This document shows, in pieces, positions 1 through 7,921 of a stretch of 64,000 nt of DNA. Position 1 is the stretch's first letter; each line of letters begins with the position of its first letter. The stretch spans positions 36,505-100,504 of the forward strand of contig JAVBND010000012.1 in the NCBI GenBank assembly GCA_031551775.1. Reading direction: 5' to 3'. The DNA is from Anaerozeibacter sp031551775 (GTDB taxonomy: Bacteria > Bacillota > Clostridia > Christensenellales > Aristaeellaceae). The position numbers and the translations under genes were made by a program. The notes below the pieces were generated by a model. The model made no database searches, had not been told where the DNA came from, and saw nothing but the letters and a program-made list of their open reading frames with translations.

Positions 1-1485
1 TGCCTCATTTTTCCAGGCGGGCGCGCAGGCTAAGAAAAACTCGTTGATCAGGTCCGTTGGCTCTATGAAGTACGTGGGGATTTGATCGGGATTTTGGGCC
101 GCCCATCCGGCGATTTCGGCCATGGTTTCTTCGCCGGTCAAGTTCCCCCAGAGCGTGGGCAGCAGGAACCGGGTGGGCACGGCGGGGATCGCTCCGTCTT
201 TTTCGAACGCGCCCGTCACGTTCTTGAGCAGCCTTCCCTCCTCCATCAGCGGCCTAAGCACATCCGACAGGTCAAGCAGCACACCCTTGTCGAGGTAGCT
301 TTGAACGGGCAGTTCGTCCAGCATGATCACGTCCGGTCCCTTTCCGGCCAGAATTTCGGTGTTCAGCGTGCGGATCGCGTCGTCCCGCGTGATGGCCGCG
401 CCCTCCGGCAGCGCCACGACCAGGTTCACCTTGGCTTGCGGATTCCGGTCTTGCGTAAGCGCGACGGCCTCGCGCAATGTGTCGTTGTCGTAGAGCGTGA
501 ACACGCTGATCTGCGCGGTGGGCTCGGTGGGTATGCTTTGGTCGAACTTGTAGGCATAGAGCAATTCTTGCCATGTGGTAAGGTCCGCGAACCGAACCAC
601 CGGCTCGCCGTCCGCGTCGAAGATCAGGCCGCCCAGCATGAGCGAGGGCTTGCTGAGCGAATTCAGGGTGCCGTCGATCATCCTCGTCATCAGCGAGCCG
701 CCCGCGGTCACGGTGAAGATGCCCGCCTTGGTCGCCATGTACAGGCTGCCGTCCGGGCCGTAGGCTATGGGCATGTCGAAATCGGCGTCCTCCGGCGCGG
801 GAAAAACGCGCAGCGCCTCGCCGGTCTCAATGTCGAAGATGCTTACCTGTCCGGCCATCTGCTCATACACCGCGAATTCTTTTCCGCTGGCCGCTATACC
901 GATGCCGCCCTTAACGCTGTACTTGCTCACCTGCTTGCCGTCGGGGGAAAAGCGCCGCGCCTGTGAATCGCCTCGGCACTGTACCAGCATGTCGCCGGCA
1001 TCCGTCACGGCCAAGCTCATGGCGCTCATCCGCTTGTCCTGATCCGCCTGAAGAACCACGCGCTCGGATACGCCGTCACGGATGCGCTCGACCCACAGCG
1101 CCTGCGCGCCGTCGGAACCCGAAATTCCGGCGTCGGCGCGGTCTGTACCGGCGCCCGTAGTGGGCACGATGTAGAGGCTACCGTCCGGGCCGACCGTGAA
1201 GTTGTAGACGTACTCCATCGGGCACAGCGCCGCGTCATGGCCGCTCTCGCGCCCCTCCCAGCTTTGACCGTCCTTGCTCACGTAGACAGTTGTGCCATCG
1301 CTGCTCAGCGCGTACATCTCGCCGCCCGCCTGGGCGTACACGCTGCTCCCTTCCCCGGGAAGAGCGAGCGCCTTTTCCATGTACCGCCCCATGGCGACCT
1401 TGCCTTCCGCTGCCATCGCGGAGCCGCCCAGGCACAGCGCCAGACACAGAACCAGACAAATCAACCTCAAACAATTATTGCGCAT
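1..1485 (-). CDS. Secreted beta-propeller / extracellular solute-binding-like protein, 3' end outside window
   Basis: Reading is open from the ATG at 1485 to the left window edge, giving 495 codons without a stop, so the gene is truncated by the window. An AGGAGG site lies just upstream of the ATG. Residues 1-26 form a signal peptide ending near AMAAEG. Residues about 50-320 hold propeller-like repeats, including two copies of GPDGSLY (99-105 and 243-249) and an SIFDIETGE strand. From about residue 326 (ISVFTLYDNDTL) the sequence resembles the start of a family 1 solute-binding protein, including the phrase KGPDVIMLDELP typical of that fold. The likely role is an exported sensor or binding protein. 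It is divergent from a two-component system, so it may be that system's target or accessory sensor; this is inference. The full domain content cannot be judged without the missing C-terminus. Confidence 0.75.
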   Translation of the reverse strand, partial: MRNNCLRLICLVLCLALCLGGSAMAAEGKVAMGRYMEKALALPGEGSSVYAQAGGEMYALSSDGTTVYVSKDGQSWEGRESGHDAALCPMEYVYNFTVGPDGSLYIVPTTGAGTDRADAGISGSDGAQALWVERIRDGVSERVVLQADQDKRMSAMSLAVTDAGDMLVQCRGDSQARRFSPDGKQVSKYSVKGGIGIAASGKEFAVYEQMAGQVSIFDIETGEALRVFPAPEDADFDMPIAYGPDGSLYMATKAGIFTVTAGGSLMTRMIDGTLNSLSKPSLMLGGLIFDADGEPVVRFADLTTWQELLYAYKFDQSIPTEPTAQISVFTLYDNDTLREAVALTQDRNPQAKVNLVVALPEGAAITRDDAIRTLNTEILAGKGPDVIMLDELPVQSYLDKGVLLDLSDVLRPLMEEGRLLKNVTGAFEKDGAIPAVPTRFLLPTLWGNLTGEETMAEIAGWAAQNPDQIPTYFIEPTDLINEFFLACAPAWKNEA

Positions 1486-1578
1486 AAGATCCTCCTTAAA
1501 ATCGTCCACAACATCAAGACCACCGGTGACCATGAGCCCATCATACCAACCGTTGATCTAAATACCTTCTAAAAACAG

Positions 1579-1614
1579 AAATTAGATGAAAATTAGATGC
1601 TTTGGGTGTACAAT
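1579..1614 (+). promoter_or_regulatory. Direct-repeat response-regulator box and -10 of the two-component operon
   Basis: Two exact copies of AAATTAGATG (1579-1588 and 1590-1599) lie 11 bp apart, one helical turn, as in PhoB/OmpR-class tandem half-sites. A TACAAT -10 follows at 1609-1614, nine bases after the second copy, so the repeats cover the -35 position. This is the classic geometry for activation by an OmpR-family regulator, and the gene that follows is such a regulator. Autoregulation is therefore inferred. Confidence 0.55.
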
Positions 1615-1639
1615 GTTCCCATGGCGAGGAGGTATACGA

Positions 1640-2314
1640 ATGCGAATCCTGATCGTAGAGGACGACGCGGGGCTGGCGCACGGTTTGTCATTTCACCTAA
1701 GACACGCCGGGTTTGAGGTGGATGCGTGCGGCGACGGCCTTACGGGGCTAGCGGCAGCCGCGTGCGGCAAGTACGAGCTGATCCTGCTTGACCGGATGCT
1801 GCCGGAACTTGACGGCGCGCAGATTGTGCGCAAGCTCCGGGAACAGCACATCGCAACGCCCGTGCTGATGATCACGGCGATGGCCGGAATCGACGACCGC
1901 GTGGACGGCCTGGACGCCGGCGCGGACGACTACCTTGTGAAGCCGTTTGCGATGGAGGAACTGCTGGCGCGCGTGCGCGCGCTTGGGCGGCGCACGCCCA
2001 TGCTCTCGGAACCCGACCGCCTTGAGTACGCGAACATGGTTCTAAATGAAGGCAGAGGGTTCTTGCAAGGTGAGCGCGGCCACACCTGTTCGCTCAGCAA
2101 GCGCGAGGCCAGCCTGCTCGTGCAGTTCATGCGCAATCCCGGCCAGACCTTGACCCGCGAGCTTCTGCTCGCGCGCGTTTGGGGCGACGCGCCGATTGAG
2201 GGCGGGAATCTGGACAACTACATCTATTTTCTCAGAAAGCGGCTCAAGGCGGTAAACGCGAACGCCGGGATTGCCACCGTGCGCGGGCTCGGCTTTCGAT
2301 TGGAGAAAATATGA
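1640..2314 (+). CDS. OmpR/PhoB-family response regulator
   Basis: A 224-residue DNA-binding response regulator. The N-terminal receiver domain has the acidic pocket E7/D8, phospho-acceptor D51 (LLDRMLPELDG), T79 and K101 (DDYLVKPF). The C-terminal half (about 125-224) is a winged-helix trans_reg_C domain, with ...LTRELLLARVWG and ...VRGLGFRLEKI near the end. I start at the ATG at 1640, which follows GAGGAGG at 1625-1631, rather than the in-frame ATG at 1586, which lies inside the promoter repeats. The histidine kinase gene overlaps its stop by four bases (ATGA), so the two are translationally coupled. Target genes are not evident beyond possible self-regulation and the divergent exported protein. 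Confidence 0.92.
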   Translation: MRILIVEDDAGLAHGLSFHLRHAGFEVDACGDGLTGLAAAACGKYELILLDRMLPELDGAQIVRKLREQHIATPVLMITAMAGIDDRVDGLDAGADDYLVKPFAMEELLARVRALGRRTPMLSEPDRLEYANMVLNEGRGFLQGERGHTCSLSKREASLLVQFMRNPGQTLTRELLLARVWGDAPIEGGNLDNYIYFLRKRLKAVNANAGIATVRGLGFRLEKI

Positions 2315-3579
2315 TTCGGGCATTGCGAAGGAAGCTGGCGCTGCTGCTGATCGCCTTTATTGCGCTCGTGGTCTTGTGTACGGCAGGCGCGGCGCTCGCC
2401 ATATCCGAGCATCAGCTAAGTATGCGCGAGCAGGCGCGTTTCTTGGCCCATGCGGATCAGGTCGCACAGGACGTAGGCATTGGCCGGTTGATTGAGAGCG
2501 CGCAGCTCGCGAAGACCGAAGCGGCAAACGATCTGATCATCTCGATCCTGGACAACGGCGGCCCCATCGCGTTTCGCGGCGGCTGGCGGCCTCTGACCGA
2601 GCGGAGCACACTCATCGCGCGCGCAATGGCGTCCGCGCCCGAGGCCGCGCAGAGGTGGGACGGCGCCGTCACGGGCGATCACGGCGAGCGCTACCTCGCG
2701 GCCGTACGCCGCATCAGCGGGTACCGCAGCGCGCAGGCCGTGGTGATGCTTCAGGACATGCGAATGGAGGATGCCCAGCGCCTTAAGCAGCGGTTCATGT
2801 TCGCGGGCGTCGCGCTTGCGGCGCTGGCTGTGCTCGCGCTTTTCAGTTGGTTTTTTACCGGCCGGGCCATGCGTCCGATCGAGGAGGCGCACAAAAAACA
2901 AAACCAGTTTGTGGCCGCCGCGTCGCACGAACTCAGGACGCCGCTGCAGGTGATCCACACCGCCATGGAGGCCAAGAAACTGAATCCACCCGACGCCGAG
3001 CGCTTTACCGAGCAGATCTTTACCGAGCTTACGCACATGGGCAAACTGACGCAGGACCTGCTCATCCTGACCGCCGCGCCCAATGGGAAGAGGGGCAAAG
3101 GCGATCCGGTTGAGTCCGGCGCGCTCATTTTGCGCGCCTTCGATCAGCACAGCGCCGCCGCCGCGCAAAAGGGCGTGAAACTATCCCTTCCAAATCCGCC
3201 CGCGCCGCTGCCGCTGCTCGAAGGGAACGAGCTCATGCTTCAGCGCGCGCTCAACGTGCTGATCGACAACGCGATCTGCTATACTCCATCAGGCGGTCAT
3301 GTGACAGTTGCGGTCTCTATGCATTCGCGAACTATCGAGATCTCCGTTCAGGACGATGGCCCTGGGATTGCCCCGGAACATCGTCCGCACATCTATGAAC
3401 GATTTTACCGTTCTGACAAGAGCCGCACGGACCGCGCGCACAGCGGCCTCGGGCTTTCGATCGCCCGGCAGATCATCGTCAATCATGGCGGTCAATTGAC
3501 CTATAGCCCCGTTAAACCCCACGGAAGCCGGTTCACCATGATCCTTCCGCTCATCCAGAAGAATGCTGAAAAGATTTGA
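2311..3579 (+). CDS. Membrane sensor histidine kinase
   Basis: A 422-residue two-component kinase, partner of the preceding regulator. Transmembrane segments lie at about 8-30 and 162-183 and flank an extracytoplasmic sensor of about 130 residues with no recognisable fold. The HisKA domain has phospho-acceptor H206 in ASHELRTPLQ. The HATPase_c domain has the N box (NVLIDNAICYTP), G1 box (DDGPGIAPEH) and G2 box (HSGLGLSIARQI). The region between TM2 and HisKA is only about 15 residues, so a full HAMP domain is missing; that is short but not rare among clostridial kinases. It overlaps the regulator gene by 4 bp. The signal sensed is unknown. Confidence 0.92.
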   Translation: MIRALRRKLALLLIAFIALVVLCTAGAALAISEHQLSMREQARFLAHADQVAQDVGIGRLIESAQLAKTEAANDLIISILDNGGPIAFRGGWRPLTERSTLIARAMASAPEAAQRWDGAVTGDHGERYLAAVRRISGYRSAQAVVMLQDMRMEDAQRLKQRFMFAGVALAALAVLALFSWFFTGRAMRPIEEAHKKQNQFVAAASHELRTPLQVIHTAMEAKKLNPPDAERFTEQIFTELTHMGKLTQDLLILTAAPNGKRGKGDPVESGALILRAFDQHSAAAAQKGVKLSLPNPPAPLPLLEGNELMLQRALNVLIDNAICYTPSGGHVTVAVSMHSRTIEISVQDDGPGIAPEHRPHIYERFYRSDKSRTDRAHSGLGLSIARQIIVNHGGQLTYSPVKPHGSRFTMILPLIQKNAEKI

Positions 3580-3611
3580 AAGTCAAATCTTTGCCCTTGC
3601 ACGCCAAATTG

Positions 3612-3640
3612 TTGACATCCATCTGCGTTTGTGATATGCT
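3612..3640 (+). promoter_or_regulatory. Sigma-A promoter of the polyamine leader/operon
   Basis: TTGACA at 3612-3617, a 17-base spacer and TATGCT at 3635-3640: near-consensus, with transcription expected to begin near 3647. It lies 32 bases after the kinase stop codon and 360 bases before the speD start, so it produces a long untranslated leader. Confidence 0.8.
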
Positions 3641-3646
3641 GCTTTC

Positions 3647-3970
3647 GGTTTGTTTTCAGGGTTTGTGGAAACGCTATGACAAGAACTTCGACCCTCCCCG
3701 CTGACGGATGGGGATAATGGCCGCGGACAGCCGGGTCGGACTGCCGGATGGCAACGCCAAAGTTGCCTTTATTGATTGGGTTAAAAGCCCGAATTTTGTA
3801 AGTCTGACGTGTAGCCGACTTGCGAAACGGTCAATAAGAGTGGTAAAAGCAAGTTCTTGCTATATAGACTCTGAAACAACAGGCGGCCCGCGCGGGGCAT
3901 TTTCGCGCAGGGCCGGATGATGGTTTGACGGTTTCAGGCATGTCGCGCGCAGCGGCACGCCTGTTTTTTT
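3647..3970 (+). ncRNA. Structured 5' leader RNA with terminator/antiterminator, upstream of polyamine operon
   Basis: About 320 noncoding bases lie between a strong promoter and speD. Helices seen by eye: CGACCC (3689-3694) with GGGTCG (3733-3738), enclosing TCCCC (3695-3699) with GGGGA (3710-3714); GGCAAC (3750-3755) with GTTGCC (3762-3767); a GGCCC-GCGCG hairpin at 3885-3914; and CTGAAAC (3871-3877) with GTTTCAG (3931-3937). An intrinsic terminator ends the region. AACAGGC (3878-3884) can pair with GCCTGTT (3959-3965), the terminator's 3' arm, which would be an antiterminator. I match it to no known riboswitch class. It could instead be a free-standing small RNA that ends at the terminator. 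Confidence 0.6.
3935..3970 (+). terminator. Intrinsic terminator in the polyamine leader
   Basis: CAGGC-TGTCGC pairs with GCGGCA-GCCTG around a GCGCA loop, with one A/C mismatch, and seven T follow at 3964-3970. It lies 34 bases before the speD ATG, so it would stop transcription before the operon unless it is disrupted. Confidence 0.8.
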
Positions 3971-4003
3971 GTGCGATTAAGGTGGCGGAGGGCGGTTCAC
4001 ACC

Positions 4004-4765
4004 ATGGAACAACTAAAGCTGTACGGATTCAACAACCTGACCAAGTCACTGAGCTTCAACATCTACGATGTGTGCTATGCCAAGACGGCGCGCGAGCAGC
4101 GCGACTATGTGGCCTACATTGACGAGCAGTACAACTCCGAGCGGCTGACCGGCATCCTGCTGCACGTGACCGACATGATCGGCGCGACGGTTTTGAACGT
4201 CTCCAAGCAGGACTACGATCCGCAGGGCGCGTCGGTGACCATCCTGATCGCCGAGGAATCCATGCGCCCCAAGGCGCTGGGCGAAGTGGTGCTTGCGCAC
4301 CTGGACAAGAGCCATGTGACCGTGCACACGTACCCGGAGTTTCACCCCGACACCTCGATTGCGACCTTCCGCGTGGACATCGACATCGCCACTTGCGGCG
4401 AGATCACGCCGCTTCGAACGCTCGACTACATGATCGGGTCGTTTGATTCGGACCTCATCACCATGGACTACCGCGTGCGCGGGTTCACGCGCAACCTGGG
4501 CGGACAGAAGGTGTTCATGGACCACCGGATCTCCTCCATTCAGGACTTCATCGACGACGCCGTGATTGAAAAATACGACGCGATCGATGTCAACGTATAC
4601 CAGAGCAACCTGTTCCACACGAAGATGCTCATCAAAGAAGTGGACCTTCAAAATTACCTGTTCAAGACCGATGTGTATGAAATCGCGCCCAAGACGCGGC
4701 TTCAAATTACGAACAGTTTGCGCCAGGAAATGATCGAGATCTTTAGCGGCCAGAATGTCTATTGA
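4004..4765 (+). CDS. speD: S-adenosylmethionine decarboxylase proenzyme (bacterial class 1A)
   Basis: A 253-residue pyruvoyl enzyme that makes decarboxylated SAM, the aminopropyl donor. The self-cleavage site is LDKS-HVTVHTYPE with Ser103 as the future pyruvoyl residue, matching E. coli-type SpeD in both sequence and length. The ATG at 4004 is used. An in-frame GTG at 3971 directly abuts the terminator T-tract and has no ribosome site, whereas GGAGGGCGG precedes the ATG. First gene of the six-gene polyamine operon; the next gene begins 20 bases after its stop. Expression is probably gated by the upstream leader. Confidence 0.94.
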   Translation: MEQLKLYGFNNLTKSLSFNIYDVCYAKTAREQRDYVAYIDEQYNSERLTGILLHVTDMIGATVLNVSKQDYDPQGASVTILIAEESMRPKALGEVVLAHLDKSHVTVHTYPEFHPDTSIATFRVDIDIATCGEITPLRTLDYMIGSFDSDLITMDYRVRGFTRNLGGQKVFMDHRISSIQDFIDDAVIEKYDAIDVNVYQSNLFHTKMLIKEVDLQNYLFKTDVYEIAPKTRLQITNSLRQEMIEIFSGQNVY

Positions 4766-4785
4766 CGGGAAGGGGGGGCAGGCGC

Positions 4786-6231
4786 GTGAATCAGGATAAG
4801 ATGCCCGTGTGCGCGGCGCTTGAGCGGATGAAACGCGACCGCGTGATCCCCTTTGACGTGCCCGGCCACAAGCGGGGGGCGGGCAACAAGCCGCTGCGCG
4901 CGTTTCTCGGCGAGCAGTGCCTCGCAATCGACGTCAACAGCATGAAGCCGCTCGACAACCAGTGCCACCCCACCGGCGTCATCCGGGAGGGCGAGCAACT
5001 GGCCGCTGAGGCGTTCGGCGCGGCCGCGGCGTTTTTCATGGTCGGCGGCACGACCAGCGCCGTTCAGGCGATGATCCTCTCAACCGTGAAGCGCGGCGAC
5101 GAGATCATTTTGCCGCGCAATGTGCACAGGTCGGCGCTGAACGCGCTGGTGCTGTGCGGCGCGGTGCCGGTGTATGTCAAGTGCAAATCTCACCCGCGGC
5201 TCGGGATTGCGCTGGGCACGGCGATGAGCGATGTGGTGGCAGCCATGGATGCGCACCCGGGGGCGAAGGCCGTGTTCCTGAACAATCCGACGTACTACGG
5301 CATCTGCTCCGATACGGCGGGCATCGCGCGCGAAGCGCACGCGCGCGGCATGCTGCTTCTTGCGGACGAGGCGCACGGCACGCACTTCTCGTTTGGCGAG
5401 GGGCTGCCGATTTCCGCGATGGCGGCGGGCTGCGATATGTCGGCCGTCAGCATGCACAAGAGCGGCGGATCGCTGACCCAGAGCTCGTTTCTGCTGCTGG
5501 GGCCAAACGTGAACGCCAACTACGTGCGCCAGGTCGTCAACCTTACGCAGACCACGAGCGCTTCATACTTGCTGCTTTCAAGCCTCGACATGTCCCGGCG
5601 CAATCTGGCGCTTCATGGGCGCGAGGTGTTTAAGAACGTGCTGGAACTTGCGGAATATGCGCGCGGCGAGATCAACCGGATCGACGGTTGCTACGCGTTT
5701 GGCGGGGAAATCAAGGACGGCGAAGGCGTGTTCGATTTTGACCGCACGAAGCTGGCGGTGAACACGCTGGGGATGGGCTTGGCCGGGATCGAGGTATACG
5801 ACATCCTGCGCGACGAGTACGACATCCAAATTGAGTTTGGCGACATCGGCAACATCTTGGCCTACGTGTCCGTGGGCGACAACCACAAGAACATAGAGAT
5901 GCTGATCGGCGCGCTGGCCGAGATCCGCCGCAAGTTTGGAAGGCCCGGCCTCGATCTGATGGTAGACGAGTACATAGCGCCGGATGTGCGCGTGGCGCCG
6001 CAGGACGCGTTTTACGCAAAAAAGCGCGCGCTGCCCGTCGCCCAGTGCGCGGGCAAGGTCAGCGCCGAGTTCGTGATGTGTTATCCGCCGGGCATCCCCA
6101 TCGTGGCGCCCGGCGAGATGATCACGCGCGACATCGTCAGCTATATTGAGTACGCAAAGGCGAAGGGCTGCACCATGACCGGTCCCGAGGATATGCGCAT
6201 CGAACAAATCAACGTATTGGCGGAGGAGTGA
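4786..6231 (+). CDS. speA: Orn/Lys/Arg decarboxylase, probably biosynthetic arginine decarboxylase
   Basis: A 481-residue fold-I PLP decarboxylase of the short Bacillus SpeA/YaaO type. PLP Lys225 lies in SMHKSGGSLTQSS, and D194/H197 in the LLADEAHGTH motif; NNPTYYG is also typical. The GTG at 4786 follows a long purine run (4768-4779) and is preferred over the TTG at 4762. An agmatinase two genes downstream and the absence of agmatine deiminase argue for arginine as substrate (arginine to agmatine to putrescine). Lysine or ornithine cannot be excluded from sequence alone, so the symbol is functional inference. Confidence 0.88.
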   Translation: MNQDKMPVCAALERMKRDRVIPFDVPGHKRGAGNKPLRAFLGEQCLAIDVNSMKPLDNQCHPTGVIREGEQLAAEAFGAAAAFFMVGGTTSAVQAMILSTVKRGDEIILPRNVHRSALNALVLCGAVPVYVKCKSHPRLGIALGTAMSDVVAAMDAHPGAKAVFLNNPTYYGICSDTAGIAREAHARGMLLLADEAHGTHFSFGEGLPISAMAAGCDMSAVSMHKSGGSLTQSSFLLLGPNVNANYVRQVVNLTQTTSASYLLLSSLDMSRRNLALHGREVFKNVLELAEYARGEINRIDGCYAFGGEIKDGEGVFDFDRTKLAVNTLGMGLAGIEVYDILRDEYDIQIEFGDIGNILAYVSVGDNHKNIEMLIGALAEIRRKFGRPGLDLMVDEYIAPDVRVAPQDAFYAKKRALPVAQCAGKVSAEFVMCYPPGIPIVAPGEMITRDIVSYIEYAKAKGCTMTGPEDMRIEQINVLAEE

Positions 6232-6235
6232 CAGG

Positions 6236-7087
6236 GTGGAATTGTGGTTCAGCGAAATGCACACGCCGAATGTGAAGCTGTCGATCAAGGTTGAAAAGCA
6301 GCTTCAATCGGTAAAGAGCAAGTACCAGCGCATCGACGTGTTCGAGTCGCCTGAGTTTGGGCGGTTTTTGACGCTCGACGGTTATATGATGCTGACTGAG
6401 AAGGACGAATTCATCTACCATGAGATGATCACCCACGTGCCGATGGCCGTGCACCCCGACCCGCGCACGGTGCTCGTCATCGGCGCGGGCGACGGCGGCG
6501 TGCTGCGCGAGCTTTCAAAGTACAAGAACATCGAGCGCATCGACGTCGTGGAGATCGACGCTCAGGTGATCGAGGTGTGCCGCGAGTTCCTTCCGGGCAC
6601 GGCGTGCGGATTTGAGGACGAGCGGGTGAGCCTGCACATTGAGGATGGGCTAAAGTTCGTGCGCCGCGCGGAAAAGGCGTACGATGTGATCATCGTCGAT
6701 TCCACCGACCCGTTTGGGCCGGGCGAGGGGCTGTTCACCAAGGAGTTTTACGGAGGCTGCGAAGGCGCGCTGCGCGCTGACGGCATCCTTGTCAACCAGC
6801 ACGAGAGCCCGTTCTACCCGGAGGACGCGCTGGCGATGCAGCGCGCGCACAAGCGGATCGTCAAATCATTTGACATCAGCCGCGTGTATCAGGCGCACAT
6901 TCCGTCCTACCCCAGCGGCCACTGGCTGTTCGGGTTTGCGTCAAAGCGCCTGCATCCGGTGAGGGACCTGGACGCAAAAGCATGGAAATCGCTTGGGATT
7001 CAAACGCGCTACTACAACACGAACCTGCACCGGGGCGCGTTTTGCCTGCCGACGTATGTGGAGGAGATGCTCAAGGATGCTGAATAG
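6236..7087 (+). CDS. speE: Spermidine synthase (polyamine aminopropyltransferase)
   Basis: A 283-residue Rossmann-fold aminopropyltransferase. It carries the nucleotide-binding GAGDGG (83-88), VEID (105-108) and catalytic D155 in VDSTDP, then a GPGEGLFTKEFY segment. It transfers an aminopropyl group from decarboxylated SAM (made by SpeD) to putrescine. The start is a GTG at 6236, five bases after the preceding stop and behind GGAGG. It overlaps the agmatinase gene by 11 bases. The length is typical of short bacterial SpeE without an N-terminal membrane extension. Confidence 0.94.
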   Translation: MELWFSEMHTPNVKLSIKVEKQLQSVKSKYQRIDVFESPEFGRFLTLDGYMMLTEKDEFIYHEMITHVPMAVHPDPRTVLVIGAGDGGVLRELSKYKNIERIDVVEIDAQVIEVCREFLPGTACGFEDERVSLHIEDGLKFVRRAEKAYDVIIVDSTDPFGPGEGLFTKEFYGGCEGALRADGILVNQHESPFYPEDALAMQRAHKRIVKSFDISRVYQAHIPSYPSGHWLFGFASKRLHPVRDLDAKAWKSLGIQTRYYNTNLHRGAFCLPTYVEEMLKDAE

Positions 7088-7919
7088 AGCGCACGATGGC
7101 TTCATTGGTTGCGACGCGGACTACGCGGACGCGGACACGGTGCTCTTTGGCGCGCCGTTTGATTCGACCACGTCGTTTCGACCCGGCGCGCGGTTCGCGA
7201 TTCGGCAGATGCGCGGCGATTCGTATGGGCTGGAGACGTACAGCCCCTATCAGGACCGGGATCTGCTGGACTTGCGCGTCATGGACAGTGGCGATTTAGA
7301 ACTTCCGTTCGGCTCGGCGGCGTGCGCGCTTTCGATGATTGAGGAGCGCGCGGCGCGCATCCTGAAGGACGGCAAGCGTCCCGCGATGATCGGCGGTGAA
7401 CACCTGGTGACGCTGGGCGCGGTTCGGGCGCTGGCCGTGCGGTACAAGGATTTAAACGTCATCCATTTTGACGCCCACGCGGATTTGCGGGATGATTACT
7501 TGGGTCAGAAGTTGTCCCACGCGACGGTCATGCGGCGCGTCTGGGAAATCGTGGGCGATGGGCGCATTCACCAGTTTGGCATCCGCAGCGGTGAAAAGGA
7601 AGAGTTCGCGTTCGCGGCGGCGCACACGCGGATGCGCAGGTTCGACCTCAGCTTCGTGCCGGAGGCGCTGGACGCGCCGGTATACCTGAGCATTGATCTG
7701 GACGTTCTGGATCCGTCGGTGTTCCCCGGCACGGGCACGCCGGAACCGGGCGGGGCAACATTTTCCGAACTGCTGGACGCGGTATTCAAATTGAAGGGGC
7801 TGAACATCGTCGGGTTCGACGTGGTGGAACTGTCGCCGCCCTACGACCCGAGCGGCATATCGGCGGCGGCGGCGTGCAAGATTCTCAGAGAATTGTTGTT
7901 GATGACGGGAGGGCGCTAA
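7077..7919 (+). CDS. speB: Agmatinase
   Basis: A 280-residue ureohydrolase that converts agmatine to putrescine and urea. The binuclear manganese ligands are present: H109 (GGEH), D132/H134/D136 (HFDAHAD) and D207/D209 (SIDLDVLDP), along with GTGTPEPGG. The ATG at 7077, inside the end of speE, is preceded by GAGGAG and gives the normal N-terminus; longer readings into speE would be spurious. It links the decarboxylase product to both spermidine routes encoded here. Confidence 0.92.
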   Translation: MLNRAHDGFIGCDADYADADTVLFGAPFDSTTSFRPGARFAIRQMRGDSYGLETYSPYQDRDLLDLRVMDSGDLELPFGSAACALSMIEERAARILKDGKRPAMIGGEHLVTLGAVRALAVRYKDLNVIHFDAHADLRDDYLGQKLSHATVMRRVWEIVGDGRIHQFGIRSGEKEEFAFAAAHTRMRRFDLSFVPEALDAPVYLSIDLDVLDPSVFPGTGTPEPGGATFSELLDAVFKLKGLNIVGFDVVELSPPYDPSGISAAAACKILRELLLMTGGR

Positions 7920-7921
7920 TC

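Noticed and set aside
82..966. Long plus-strand open frame of 294 codons
   Set aside because: It is a shadow of the truncated minus-strand propeller/binding-protein gene, whose translation gives a signal peptide and coherent repeats. The plus frame has no ribosome site and an arginine/histidine-rich composition.
3647..3970. Leader as a T-box, SAM, lysine, glycine, TPP or cobalamin riboswitch, tmRNA or RNase P RNA
   Set aside because: None of the conserved core strings of these RNAs could be found by reading the sequence, so it is reported only as an unclassified structured leader.
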